Origin: Trissonchulus latispiculum | Taxonomy: Eukaryota; Nematoda; Enoplea; Enoplida; Ironidae | Length of the DNA stretch: 64,000 nt | NCBI GenBank assembly: GCA_030248195.1 | Contig: JASAND010000702.1 | Span: 1 to 64,000, forward strand | Direction: 5' to 3' | Shown here: piece by piece, positions 43,999 through 55,566 of the stretch | Layout of the letters: each line of letters begins with the position of its first letter | How positions within the stretch are numbered: the first letter of the stretch is position 1 | Translations under genes and position numbers: made by a program | Notes under the pieces: generated by a model | Seen by the model: the letters and a program-made list of their open reading frames with translations, nothing else | The model's database searches: none | What the model was told of the DNA's origin: nothing

Positions 43999-45730
43999 GG
44001 TTGTGATTCCTTTTGGGCACGTATTGTTGATTGACGGCCCAAATCACGATGAAATTTGATGCAACTTTCCAAAAACACTTATTTTAGGGTTCTAACACGA
44101 TTGTGTATCACTCGGTACTTTTGTCATAAAATTCAGTCCCACTCGGTACGGAGTCCCACTCGGCACTTTCCAATTTTTAAACAATAAACGTCCCATTCGG
44201 TATTTCTAAGTCCCACTCGGTACTTTTGAGTCCCACTCGGTACTTTGGAATCTCACTCGGCACTTTATTGTCTTATTCTCCTTGAGGAGACTAAATTTTT
44301 CTAACACTTAAATGTTACAATTTGCCAGCATTTGCAATATATATTTGATAAATTGTTCAGACGCTGCTGAAGATAAAACACTGAATCTTTGTTCTTTGTT
44401 TTATTCCCTACAAACTTTTTGTTTGCTAGTATGTTTGTGTATTTAACATTTTTAGCCAAAAATTAGTAAAAAGAGGCCTACCCTAAAACTTGCAGAAATT
44501 GCAAACTTTTAACGTTTTAGCAAAAATCAGTAAAACAAAGATTTTTAGCTATTTTTTGAGTTGTAGTTTTACATAAATTTACAATGAAACAATTTTCCAG
44601 TAGTGCTGAAATTCATGTAGGTTAATTCTTAATTTTGGGTGTTAAATTGCAGTTAATATCTTCGAGTGCTTATATACGAATATTTTAAATAATTCATGAA
44701 AATTATAGTTTAATTAATTCAAACTGAATTTAAAGTACCGAGTGAGACTTTAAAGTACCGAGTGGGACTCAAAAATACCGAGTGGGATACAAAAGTACCG
44801 TGTGAGACAAAAGTACCGAGTGGGACTACTTGAGAATGATTAGAAAAGTACCGAGTGGGACTCGTACCGAGTGAGACTCTACCTCTAACAGCCTCCGCCC
44901 AATTCCGATTCAAAATTTCGACATTTGCGTCCAGGGTGGTTCTTGCCGATTTTTGACAGTTTGACAGCCGTCGCAACATTATAGCTATATTCATTCAAAA
45001 GATCTCATTGTGCTCTACATTTTTGCTTTTTGAAACAACTGTCTACATAGCTTTTCTCTATCGTGAGATATAGTCAACTTTCTTATTTTGGCGTCCAAAA
45101 TTGCCATTTTTGCAGAAACCAAATAATACATTACTACTTAAGCCATGCAAGCCGAAAAATTAAACTAAGGGTATCGATTTGAAGGTCTCACAGGGGTCAA
45201 TTGTCGAAGGCATGGTCATCAACCAATTACCATCCCGTAGTCCGGTATCATACAAAATGTAGTTTTTGCAGGAACATGACGAAATTTTTTCCAGCGATTG
45301 TGGAGCATTTACTACGCGACCTAGACGGCTGCCACTTAGCACATGTGTTATACACAAAAATACCCCGGGACACTTTTTTAGTTGCCCCGATTGATGCTTT
45401 CTAGCCAAAGTTGGGAAAAGTAGGCAAATTCCAGGTTGCGCGTACATTTTAGTTAATTTCTCCAAAACGAAGAGTGATTTCACAATAATTGAAAAAGAGT
45501 CCCCAGCTATTTGATAGAGGTATCGAATGGCATAACCGATGTCTCACTAAAAAATTTACTTCAGCCTGCAAAAAATCTGAAAAATTGCGCTTTTTCAAAA
45601 ATCCCTTAAAATGTTTTTCAAAAGCGACAAAATGTTACCGTACATTTTAATATAAAAATGACTTGTTAACTCCAAATAATGAATGAGTAATAGCGGTTCA
45701 AAGTTGATGTCTCCAAAAGGAATCACCACC
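43999..45730 (-). mobile_element. TTAA family 1, minus-strand copy
   Basis: Read on the minus strand it starts GGTGGTGATTCC at 45730 next to TTAA (45731-45734) and ends GGAATCACAACC at 43999 next to CTAA (43995-43998, one change from TTAA). The interior matches 57650-60745 (CATTTTCG, GCGCAACCTGG, TTTCCAGCGATTG, CATTCAAAAGATC). A foldback is inserted at 44098-44883. Confidence 0.85.
44098..44883. mobile_element. Foldback with inverted arrays of GTCCCACTCGGTACTTTTG
   Basis: About six units of [G/T]TCCCACTCGGTACTTT (44115-44270) face about six complementary units (44730-44880) across an AT-rich 450-bp centre. TCTAACA borders it at 44091-44097 and 44884-44890, a 7-bp duplication in the host TTAA-family sequence. 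There are no open frames. Confidence 0.8.
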
Positions 45731-45795
45731 TTAAAACAATACAATTCCGAACTGCTGATAAATACTTTACTCATCAACAAGGTATACAGGCTGTT

Positions 45796-46089
45796 TTACA
45801 GATTCATGTAAAATCTGACACATTCTTCTTCAATTCTTTCCATTTCTTCTGGATTGCCTCTAACAATTCGATCTACCCACAAGTCTGGTCCCTGGTAACA
45901 ATCGTGGACACAGGTCTTGTAATGCACATAAATTGTACATTTTTCCCCGATGTCGGTTGCAACAAAAGGATTGCCGGCAGCAAAACAGTTCCTTGCACAA
46001 TCAAACGCACTTTCGTCAAAAGGCCGAAGACTGCCAACAGTTGAAACAATAGAGGCAACGATAGCAAAACAGCTACTCAGTCGCTGCAT
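45796..46089 (-). CDS. Small secreted six-cysteine protein, 97 aa
   Basis: A single minus-strand frame starts ATG at 46089 and ends TAA at 45796. Residues 1-20 form a signal peptide (MQRLSSCFAIVASIVSTVGS). The mature part has six cysteines at 31, 35, 51, 60, 64 and 90: CX3C, X15, C, X8, CX3C, X25, C. The paired CX3C spacing suggests a disulphide-linked helical hairpin, as in several invertebrate secreted Cys-rich families, but I do not recognise a family. It ends about 60 bp from the TTAA-family copy. No intron is evident; a longer multi-exon gene is possible. Confidence 0.6.
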   Translation of the reverse strand: MQRLSSCFAIVASIVSTVGSLRPFDESAFDCARNCFAAGNPFVATDIGEKCTIYVHYKTCVHDCYQGPDLWVDRIVRGNPEEMERIEEECVRFYMNL

Positions 46090-46099
46090 CGTTTAGACA

Positions 46100-46985
46100 T
46101 CACAACATAAATAGGTTGACGCTTAACGTGGGTTTGAAATAATCTTTTCTAGTCAGGCAGTACTTCATTAATAATGTTGAAACATATTTATATACTATAT
46201 ATATTTCTAACCAATTAAAGAATGGTGTAACACTAAATGCAGATGGTTTAACCCAATATATTTAATACATATTCTAACGAATACAACAGCTCCTCAAGAG
46301 GGGGTCGGGTACTCTCACTTCGTACTTTCACAGCTGCTTCGTTTCAGCAAGCGACTAAACTAGCTAAAGTGAAACTTAATTTTTAAGAACTCAGAACAAT
46401 AAATTAAATCAGTTTGATGACCTAAGCCCGGAGTCGTGGGCTAGATTCTGATAGAGCCTCCGACCGACCGACCGTAAACTATTTAATGTCAGTGACTCCT
46501 TCTAGGATGAAAGGTTGTTCACAAGACAAGTACAAGCCAGCCAGAAACCAGTGGCCAAAATCTTAGCTGCAGTTTGATCGCATAAACTATGGAATGGCCA
46601 GAAACCTCTACGTATATCTCCTTATTCTTCTAGAAAGGGCATGAACCATGTACCTGTACCATGAAGTGCAGCATGCGGAGAACCGGTCGTCTCCTGTCCA
46701 ATGTCGTAAACCTCGGTCGGTCATTTAGTCGAGCCGCTACTCTAAGAGGTTGACCACTGCCTGTCGACCTGGTTTAAATGAATTGAATAAATGTATTGTA
46801 ATGCCAGCCAGCACACACAAATAACAATTAAAAACATTAACAAAGAATAAGAATACAACCATAACCATAGCAAAGAATAGGATAAAACCAGTACATGATA
46901 CAGTAACTAACAAACAGAGCAAGATACAAAGTCAGTACAAACTAAAGGACTGAAGGAAGACGGGTTGGGTCGACGGTCGACTGTA
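46100..46985. other. Intergenic, possible SINE-like remnants
   Basis: There is a (GACC)n-like patch (about 46463-46480). The stretch 46713-46800 ends GGTTTAAATGAATTGAATAAATG, similar in style to the tail of the SINE-like unit at 62392. No box A/B pair was found. Otherwise nothing is seen. Confidence 0.35.
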
Positions 46986-46989
46986 AGTC

Positions 46990-47450
46990 CTGGCTTATCC
47001 CTAGTGGGGGGAGGGGTAGGGGCCGCCCCATTCGGCGAACTCCCCGCCCCATTCAAGGAGCCACCCAATAAAAAAGCCCCCATAAATTTCGACCTCCCCA
47101 TAATCCCAAAAATAGCCAAATTTTACAATTTTCACCCTAAATTTTGAAAAATTTTCCGGTTTCGCCGGATTTTTAACTAAATTTTCAATATTTTAGCTTA
47201 AAAACATCTAAAATTAGTCATTGTTTAGCGATTTTTAGCAGTTTACACAAAAACCCACAAAAATTCGAAAAAATTTCTATGAAAATGCCCCCTCCCATTT
47301 TGGTGAGCTCCCCATCTCCATCAATGAGGCACCCACATGAAGCCCCCATAAAAAATTGCCAAGAAATAAGCCAGAATGCCCCGACCTTCTGTGCCAGGGA
47401 AGGGTTCCGGTAGCCGCGGTTACCCCCCCCCCTCCCCTCGAAGAACTTCG
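46990..47450. mobile_element. G-run family, copy 2
   Basis: Clauses such as GTGGGGGGAGGGG, GCCGCCCCATTCGGCGAAC and CCCCATAAATTTCG occur at both sides of an AT-rich centre containing TCCGGTTTCGCCGGA (about 47156-47170), equivalent to the core of the other copies. The ends are not defined. Confidence 0.6.
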
Positions 47451-47744
47451 CCTCCTGCACATGTCTGTCTGCCCAGGACCTACAGAAAATTTAATGTTTC
47501 TAGTGCAGTTCTACGTTAAAGTCTGTTTCCATGAAATCTGGTACCGCCTTGAATAAATGAAAGGTAACGCCAGTTCAAAAAAGGAAGACAGAAGTAACCT
47601 ATGTATCTACTTAGACCTACACATTCCACTTCTCTCCTAGCTATAGGAAGAAAAATTTTCATAAAACCTTGCAGGTTACGGATCTCGCAACTCGCAGCTG
47701 CAAGTTGCGCATAACGCGGATAACCTTTCAGGAAAACCCACCCC

Positions 47745-48245
47745 TAGCCCAGACTCTGCAGAACTAAATTAGCTAAAATTTGGTATGGATATATACGTTT
47801 TCGACCACGTTGAGCTCAAATTTCGCAAAAAGTTTTTAATATCGCGAAATTAGGTTTTTGTTCAGCTTGATGTGGGAAGTATTCAGCAATTCCACTCTCA
47901 CAGCTCCTCGCATTTGGCGGTAGTGGTCATGGGAATTTAATATAATCCTCTATTCTTTTGTATGTTTTTGACCACGCTGAGTTCAAATATCGCAAAATGT
48001 TTTGATTTCGCAAAATTAGATGTTTCGATTCGCAAGGGGGGCAAGGGAACCGAAAACATTTCTCTTCGAGTTGTGTACATGGGTCGTCGGAGAACACGAA
48101 TCTGAAGTCCGTTTTCGATTCAGCTTTTGCTAGCTCAGCATGTAAGCTAAAGTTTTAAGCGAACATGTAAGATGTAAAAGTAAATGTAGACGTAAAGATA
48201 TAGATTTTAGCACGGGGGAGGGGTAATCTGGGAAAGACCCAGCTA
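47745..48245. mobile_element. Decayed GGGTCTTTTCC-family foldback
   Basis: Two left-arm stretches in the same orientation (TTTCGACCACGTTGAG at 47794; TTTTTGACCACGCTGAG at 47962), then the centre (ACACGAATCTGAAG... CAGCTTTTGCTAG) and a right terminus GGTAATCTGGGAAAGACCC (48222-48240). The structure is rearranged. Confidence 0.6.
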
Positions 48246-48333
48246 TAGAACATTGGATGGATGGAGTGGAGTAAACTTACGTACTGTTATTACACTACAG
48301 CATGATATAAAGCATATAATCATAATCCAAATG

Positions 48334-48596
48334 TAGTTTTGGGCGATGACCGGTGCGAATTGGCCGTTGGCTGTTGGTCGTTTGTAGTGCATTGGCCGTT
48401 TCGTCGTTGGCTTAGCTTAGACGTATTGATTTTTACATCTACCTTGTAGATAACTGGGTTTCTTGTGTTCTCTTTCTACGGTTTACGTTATATTAAGAGT
48501 TTGCAATCGGCCGTTGGCCGATGGTCAGCCAACTACCAAAGTCTGGCCAAACCAATCGGCTTGGCCGACGAAAAATCCGGCCAACGCCCAACACTA
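48334..48596. mobile_element. Short GGCCG-rich element with hAT-like ends
   Basis: It starts TAGTTTTGGGCGATGACCGG and ends with CCGGCCAACGCCCAACACTA, near inverted repeats of each other. The interior repeats TTGGCCG/GTTGGTCG. No clear 8-bp duplication was found (TCCAAATG versus ATGAATGG). Confidence 0.5.
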
Positions 48597-48879
48597 ATGA
48601 ATGGCTCTTCAAATAAAGAAGCGAAAGACCCATGCGTTTGGTGCATGCTATCACTGAAACCATTTTCAAGAAGGAAATAAAAAGGTGTAGTAGTTTAGCA
48701 TCAATCCGGATTGAAAGCAAAGGACCTTCTGTTCTGTGGACAGAGGTGTTTACCACTACAGACTACAGTATTAAGTAGTTATCTGATAAGATTAATCAGC
48801 TCAATACATCTCAAGCTTACAACATTCAGCTAAACAGAAAACAGAAACCTACTCAATAGCCATCCCCCCTCATTTAAAT

Positions 48880-49085
48880 TTTTGTTAAAACCCTGATCAC
48901 ACTCCGCTCCACACATTCAATTCCCCTTGTTCCCCCTTGCGAATTAGAAATTCTAATTTCGTGAAACCGAAAAATTTTGCGGTCAGCGTCGTCGAAAACA
49001 CACCCATACCAAATTTCAGCTCGGTTAGTCAAGTCTTACATCTTAGCACTGGGGGGAGGGGTATCTGACTGAAAAGGACCCAGTC
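48880..49085. repeat. One arm of a GGGTCTTTTCC-family foldback
   Basis: Contains CCCCCTTGCGAATTAG, TCGTGAAACCGAAAAATTTTG, CGAAAACACACCCATACC and AATTTCAGCTCGG, in the order of the right arm of 63316-63932. Confidence 0.6.
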
Positions 49086-49089
49086 CGAT

Positions 49090-50155
49090 TGCCTGATATT
49101 TAGTTGACTACTATGGGGAGAGGATATAAATTTTCCACGGTCGCCAGCTCCAAACGCGATGAGATGTGGAAGTGCGGAATGCTTCTCACACCAAGCGGTT
49201 GAATATTCGCGTATTCTGGCCAGAGCCCCGTTTGACAGTGAAAAGTAGGATCATTTTTCTTCAGTCTAAGGTACATAGAATCCGCCACCCTTACTTAACA
49301 TTACGATCTAGCTATTTGAAGGTTTCACACACTAAAACTTTTACTTCGATTCACTCTTACAATCTTTCTGACGTATAAAATTTTAGTGCATACTAGTAGT
49401 AAGAATATAAGGGTTTAATTATATCCTGCAATGACGTTACTGTTAAAGAATGGTACAGTTTTTGTGTACACGAAGACACACACCAAAGTGGTTGACCTTG
49501 ACTTGCCCTTAAACAGACCTTCCTAGAGACCTCTTGATATTGTATTCCAGCAATTAAGATTCTGTTAAGACTGCAACTTAAAAAGTTAGTTTACACTACC
49601 ACGCCCCCGTCCCCCCCTCTTTTGTAAGTACAGAGCTGTACTCATTTCAGTGTTATTTGTTGCTGAAACTAGTTCCAAGTACACAAAACAGAGAAACACC
49701 ACTGCTGCTCATAGCTTTGATAGGACACGAATTGCACGCTATCCCCTCTTTCTCGACGCGAATACGTATATGTTTCGGTCCCGAAAACTTACGCGCGCCC
49801 CCCAGTCAGAATTTCACTGATGCAGAACAAGTTTGGAAGTATTTGTCACAATTTCTAGTTCAATCTAACATGTATGTATATATACTTTCTTTCCCTGCAA
49901 ATTCCAATCAAACCTTATTTATGCGAATCCTTTCATTCTGTTTTGATTTGTACGTTTTAGACACCGTCATGCGATTAGTAATCCAAACTCTCCCTTTTCA
50001 GGGATGCGATAGCAATGAGAAACTTCTTCAACTTGTTGTCTGTCACACACAACTTGTTTTGTAACCTTTTTTGGTGTCAAGTAGAGGGCAGATCTTGTAC
50101 ATTGTACAATCCCGTGTTATGAAGGAGCACATCTCAGTACCTAAATAAGCAGCTA
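49090..50155. other. Intergenic, nothing firm
   Basis: 49180-49235 repeats the ATATTCGCGTATTCTGGCC word of the CAAGAG arms. A 135-aa frame (49657-50064) has no signal, domain or codon pattern that persuades me it is a gene. Confidence 0.4.
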
Positions 50156-50161
50156 TATATA

Positions 50162-51038
50162 GGGTCTTTCCTACTACCCCCCCCCCCCAGTGATAAAATA
50201 TTAAAAATTTGGCCAATCAAGCTAAAATCTGGTATGGTTATGTTCAGGCCATGCTGGGTTCAAATATCGCAATATTTTTCGATTTCGAGAAATACAATTT
50301 TTTCGATTCGCAAGGGGGGACCAAGGGAAACCGAAAAATTGTTCTCGATTTCGCTGAAATTCGACGCTTCCAATGGTACATTGTCACCAGGTCGTGATGC
50401 TACATTTGGAAGCGTCGACGCGCCGATGCCTCCAAATGTAACATGGCAGTGTAGCGCGGGGACGCGCTTCGACGCGCGTCTACGCACGCCGACGTGCGTC
50501 TCCGCGCGTCTAGAGGCGACTGGGACTATGAATTCACCATAAAGGCCGTTGACCGTAACCGCGCATCGACGCCTCAGACTGTAACTTGCTGTTTTATCAG
50601 TCTTGAAATACATTAAAGCGGATTCCTGCTCACGAACGCATGCAGACGCTTATATACGCGCGTCGACGAGCGTCTACGCGAGTCAGCTTGCGACATGAAC
50701 AAGCAGCAGCAGCATGCAGCATTATAGTGAGCTAACGAAAAGCTGAATCATAAACGGACTTCAGATTCGTGTTCTACGATCCTGAAACCCGCTATATGCA
50801 GCTTTTCAGCAAAATCAAAGAAAATTCTTCGGTTTCCCTCGCCCCCTCTTGCGAATGGAAAAAAGCGCATTTAGGAAATCGAAAAAGTTTGCGATATTTG
50901 AACTCACCATGGCCAAAAACTTCCCCACCCATACCAGATTTTAGCTCGATTGGTCAAATTTTAAAAATTTTAGCACTAGGATAATAATAATAATACCTAA
51001 TAATAATAATAATAATGGGAAGATAATGGGAAAGACTC
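50162..51038. mobile_element. GGGTCTTTTCC-family foldback with CpG-rich insert
   Basis: It begins GGGTCTTTCC and ends GGAAAGACTC. The left arm has TCTGGTATGG, CGCAATATTTTTCGATTTCG and GCAAGGGGGGACCAAGGG; the right arm has the complements. The centre (50397-50690) is dense in GACGCGCGTCTACGC-like words. A (TAA)n tract lies near the right end (50983-51017). No target duplication is recognised. Confidence 0.75.
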
Positions 51039-51039
51039 A

Positions 51040-53425
51040 GCAAGTGTATTAATGTCTCATCTTACGGCATTTTAAAGAGAGTAGACAAGAATGCAAGTCA
51101 ATCCACAAGTGATAGCATCGACTACTTAGATTTCAATTGAATCCTTGTTCGAATTTCATCTCATGTTGAGATTTTAATAACATCGGACCTTTTACTCTTT
51201 TGTGTGTATTCCTTGCTACACTAAAAATATAAAAATATTTAAAATTTTAATTTATTATCACAGTTAGATCCAAAACGTCTCATTTTCGATTCAGTAACGA
51301 TTAACGATTAATTCTTAATTTCGATTAACCTCTATAATATTGCAAAGGAAGTCTAAACAATTTATTAGCTTCTCGTTCTAGCAAATTAAGAGGCACACCC
51401 AACCGCAGCACTATTGACCGTGTCGAGCACTAGCCGAGGGATAACTAACCGGAAAGGTCCAAACAATAAAATCAGTTGATTCATACAGTTATGGCACTTT
51501 TATTACGCACATTCAGGCTGAATAATGATTCAATTTTATAACGCACAAAATGCCAGCGAAATACATGTTGTTCGAACAATCATGCAAAAAATTACAGAAA
51601 AAAATTTAAAGATGTTTTTATCAACTCTATTTTGAAACCTCAATTCTTTCTACTTTGATTAGGACAGCCATAGACGTATCAGAATTCAGAACACAAATAC
51701 ACAGAAAACTATATAAAATTTAGATCAATACTCACACTCCAGTAGACAATTAAAATAAATAAAATCGTAGGATATCTTCTGTAAACCTGGATGGGACCGT
51801 TTTCCATTAGTATACGATATTTAAATTACAATTCAGGTTCGCGGTAGCTCATACGGTGATTCTTTGGTATGCGCATGCCTTCACATTTTATACGTAACTA
51901 ATGCGGACACAAGCAACTAAAAAGAAACCTACTTTTAAGCTTCAGCATTAATGCGCAAATTGTTAGACCTACAAAGGAGGTCATTGGTAAGCCTGGAAAG
52001 GAAAACGTTGCAGTTTTCGGTTAGTGGGTAACTAGTACTGAGTAAGACTTCGGCCGTTGCTACGACGCTTCCTATCACCTAAACTACTGAGCAAATTACT
52101 CCCAAGCAATACCAAGGATGAGTAGCGTTGGAAAGGATGGATGGTGCAGAACTTCCTGGCCCGATGGGCAACATCTGATGGCAAGAAGGGTTAAAGAAAA
52201 ACATAGATGATAAGGATTTGAGACCAAAAATTACGTATTTTTAAACAAAATTTAACAATTTGGTTAAAATCAAACTAAAAATGACCTAACTGCCAATTTT
52301 GTAATAACGTTCGATCATGGCTTGGAAAAGTAAGCAATTACTCACTCATTTGTGTTAGTTTAGGAAGATAGGTCCCGTTTGACGTCCACATGCCTGCACA
52401 AGAATGCTATCGTTATGCTACAGATAAAAATAGAAGATTCAGATCTTTGTCAATTTTATATATACAAACAAAGCTATATTGTTGAGCAAAATTATTTTTG
52501 AATGCTAATTCTATATTACGGACTGCTGGTTAGGTTACCTTCCTTCCTAGGTGCTGGTTCTGAAAATATAGAACCAGTGTTTCCTCCACGGAATCTACCT
52601 ACTTAGGTATACATAATGTTTTAAAGTTGCAGTAAAAATTCAGTTCTTGGCGACCATCGGGCCAGACATGCAGTTGACCTTGAAAAAGTTATAATGTACT
52701 CACATTGCGCTCAATTAACATACCTATAATGGGATATTATGTACTTTGAATGTGTAGTGTACTGGAAGAGATGTATTTGTTTTTAAAGCTATGATTTTTT
52801 CATAAGGGTGTTGTGTCAAAAAATACCAAAAAGATTCAAACCTGTTGCACCCTTTCTCCAACCTGCTGTGAAAAGGGTTTTCAGTTTTTAAAACCCACTT
52901 TACGATCCTTTCAGCAGAAATTATTGAGAGTGAAAACCATGATGAAATTTTAAAACAATAAAACAATTCATTCCCCCTCTAAAAAGTTTGGAAAAACTTT
53001 TCCAAACACTGGTTTAGTTTTCTTTTAGTATAGACTGAATGCGCACAAGCTGTGAGTATTGTGTTTAGGGGGCAGCCACAGACAAAATTTTTTTGCACAA
53101 CAAAAATCTAGTCAGGACAAATGTGAAATTTTTCACAGGAAAAATCGATCAGTGACAAACTTTTAGTGCACACTTTAGGATTCAACTCTTTGCAAACTGT
53201 GCAATACAGTGCTCAGTACTGCCAACTTTACGCTAAGGCGATTTCTGAGTTAAAGTAGGGCTGGATTTTTGAAGCCGCTTAAACTATTTCTTTGACCAAC
53301 ACACAAAACCCAACTCATCTGCTTTAGTCTCGGCACACAAATTGTGTGTCAACTTTGGAATTTAACTTAGATTTATCTGACTTTTTATCTCTGCAGATTT
53401 ATCCTTTATTTTCTGGATTTCAGGC
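51040..53425. other. Upstream region of the PTB-protein gene
   Basis: No coding exon is recognised. A polypyrimidine tract and CAG at 53411-53423, 16 bp before the ATG, look like a splice acceptor, so at least one 5' non-coding exon probably lies in this stretch. Confidence 0.5.
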
Positions 53426-53439
53426 TTAACCATTTGACA

Positions 53440-55566
53440 ATGTCAACACCGTTGTGTCGCTGTCGCGTCCTTTATATTGGCAGCGCAGTGCCTACCATAA
53501 CAAAGGACGGTCTACAAGGAATTCAGGAGCCCCTGAAGGCCTGCTATCCCGCCACCAGTGATCCCTCCGCCAAAGGTCGGGATTCCTGGCTCAGTGTTTG
53601 GAGCAACGGACTACTCCTGGAGTATGTGGGCCATAAGGACCCCCCGGGCAAGAAGTCTGACTCCAACAGTAACTTTTTCCCCATTGCATCGCTTCACTAC
53701 TGCGCCGCCGTTCGCTACGTCAATGTGTCGGGCTATGCCATCGAAGGTGGTGGAGAGAAATTCCTCCCCCTGGATACTCCGTTTGCCAATCTGCCGGATT
53801 CCAAACATCCGCCCATCTTCGCGGCTATGCTGCGGCGTACAACGGGAATTCGAATCCTGGAATGTCATGCCTTCATCTGTACGACAGCGGAAGCGGCCAA
53901 CGCTCTGGTACGCTGCTGTTTCCATGCCTATGCCGACAGTACCTACATTAAGATTGCCGGAGGAGGAGATGACCTCCTGGCCTTGCCGAGCGCAGAAACG
54001 TCGCCAGGGAAAGCCTCTCGACTCAAGGGCGGCTCCAGTCGAAGCAGCTCACCGATCAGTTCAGATGCCGTCGAGAACGGCTATCAGAACGGCGACGACA
54101 GCGACAGAGAAGTCCTCAGATGGTCAGAGAGAAAGAATAAACCCAGCTGGGAGAGAAGACAGCAGGCTGGCGAGTACGACAGTTACAGCATCTCGTCCAG
54201 TTTGGCGGATCGTTATGCCACCAAGAAACCGCCATCCAAACCGCCCTCAGAGCCAGGCTATTCTCGAGCCCTGGTGCCGTACGACCCCCAGGCAGAGCAC
54301 CTGGGATACAGCACCTGGCGCTCTGGCGGGCCTGAAAGTGAGCATGACTATTACGTAGAGTATGGTACCTTGCGATCACGTCGAAGGGCTCCACCGTCCT
54401 GGGATGGCCATTCTCTGCCACCACCGAGACGGGGTTACGGACCCGGTCGACCGCCCGGATCTGAGTATGGAGGCCCACGTCCGTTTATGATGCCGCCTCG
54501 AGGCCCACCTCCAATGCGAGGACCCCCACCGTTCGGTGGGATGCCTCCTTTTATGGGACCTGGGCCGGAGATGCGACCCCCTCCACAGCTGATGATCGGT
54601 CCACCTCCTGGACCGCTCGGCCCTCCGGGAATGCCACCTATACGGATGCCCCCTCCTGGCATGATGCCGATGCCGATGCCACCGCCGCGGCAAGGAAAGA
54701 AGGGGAAGAAGGAGAAAAAGAAGAACAAGAAAAGAGCCATGAGTCCGCCCCCTGGTCTTTTCATGGATCGAGGCCCACCACCTCCGGAATTTATGATACC
54801 ACCCCGCCGGGCCATGAGCCCGCCACCCGGCATGGCAATGGGCCCGCCGATTAGGCCCATGCCTTTGGCCATAATGGACCGGCCTTCCAGTCCCTCAATG
54901 GGCGGGATGCCACCTCGCTTCCCCGGAGGAATGCCCATGCAACGCCCTCTGGCAATCATGGGACCTCCTGGGGTTCCTATGCGGGGTCCACCGCCACCGG
55001 GAATGATGATGCGACTGCCACCCCCAGAGATGGGCTACGGATCACTGCCAAGAGGACCCAGACCCTATGGTCGGATGCCAATGGAAGAGCCAGCCATGAT
55101 GCCAGGAATGTTTCCTCCCTCGCCCGGAACTCTACCCCCGGCTGCCTCCTATCGACCCAGTCACTACCCCCCGGATCACTATGAATCCTATTACGGTACC
55201 TATTTGAAAGAATCGAAGTCGGCCGGAAAACACAAGAAAAAGATGGGTAAGGAACCGGCGGCCGGGAAAAAGGGAGCCAACAACCCCGTGCGGAATAGTC
55301 GCCATGAGAGTATCGAAGATTTGGATGCCATCGGACAGTTTGAGGGGGGAATCTACCGTAAGCCATACATCAATGAGAAAGCGTTCAGCAGTTCGCTGCA
55401 GCTGCGAGAGGACTACTCCCAAGGCGCTGTTCCCAAGAACGGGTATCTGAACCCTGGTATGTACTCTGGTCGAGGGGGCTCTCAGGAACACATTTTGGGC
55501 GGCCGCCCCGCCAACGGCCTACACGATGCCAGCATGGACTCTGAGCGCAATTACCGACGATTCTAA
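53440..55566 (+). CDS. PTB/PID-domain protein with Pro/Gly/Met-rich tail (708 aa)
   Basis: An intronless coding frame from ATG at 53440 to TAA. Residues about 8-170 fit a phosphotyrosine-binding fold: CRVLYIGSAVP (first strand), WLSVWSNGLLLEYV, FFPIASLHYCAAVRYV, and the C-terminal helix HAFICTTAEAANALVRCCFH. PTB domains bind NPxY-type tails and dock signalling or endocytic partners. A Ser-rich linker (185-260) leads to a proline-rich section (about 330-570: PPRGPPPMRGPPPFGG and similar) interrupted by a lysine block GKKGKKEKKKNKKR, then a charged C-terminus with a second basic cluster. It is cytoplasmic by inference: no signal peptide or membrane segment. Codon use is GC-rich compared with the surroundings, as expected of a real exon. 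I do not know the orthologue. Confidence 0.85.
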   Translation: MSTPLCRCRVLYIGSAVPTITKDGLQGIQEPLKACYPATSDPSAKGRDSWLSVWSNGLLLEYVGHKDPPGKKSDSNSNFFPIASLHYCAAVRYVNVSGYAIEGGGEKFLPLDTPFANLPDSKHPPIFAAMLRRTTGIRILECHAFICTTAEAANALVRCCFHAYADSTYIKIAGGGDDLLALPSAETSPGKASRLKGGSSRSSSPISSDAVENGYQNGDDSDREVLRWSERKNKPSWERRQQAGEYDSYSISSSLADRYATKKPPSKPPSEPGYSRALVPYDPQAEHLGYSTWRSGGPESEHDYYVEYGTLRSRRRAPPSWDGHSLPPPRRGYGPGRPPGSEYGGPRPFMMPPRGPPPMRGPPPFGGMPPFMGPGPEMRPPPQLMIGPPPGPLGPPGMPPIRMPPPGMMPMPMPPPRQGKKGKKEKKKNKKRAMSPPPGLFMDRGPPPPEFMIPPRRAMSPPPGMAMGPPIRPMPLAIMDRPSSPSMGGMPPRFPGGMPMQRPLAIMGPPGVPMRGPPPPGMMMRLPPPEMGYGSLPRGPRPYGRMPMEEPAMMPGMFPPSPGTLPPAASYRPSHYPPDHYESYYGTYLKESKSAGKHKKKMGKEPAAGKKGANNPVRNSRHESIEDLDAIGQFEGGIYRKPYINEKAFSSSLQLREDYSQGAVPKNGYLNPGMYSGRGGSQEHILGGRPANGLHDASMDSERNYRRF

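Noticed and set aside
49657..50064. A 135-aa plus-strand frame
   Set aside because: No signal peptide, domain, splice context or codon bias; it begins in ordinary AT-rich DNA.
53558..55491. Overlapping frames of 104-266 aa across the PTB gene
   Set aside because: Shadows of the GC-rich PTB coding exon; they have no conserved features.
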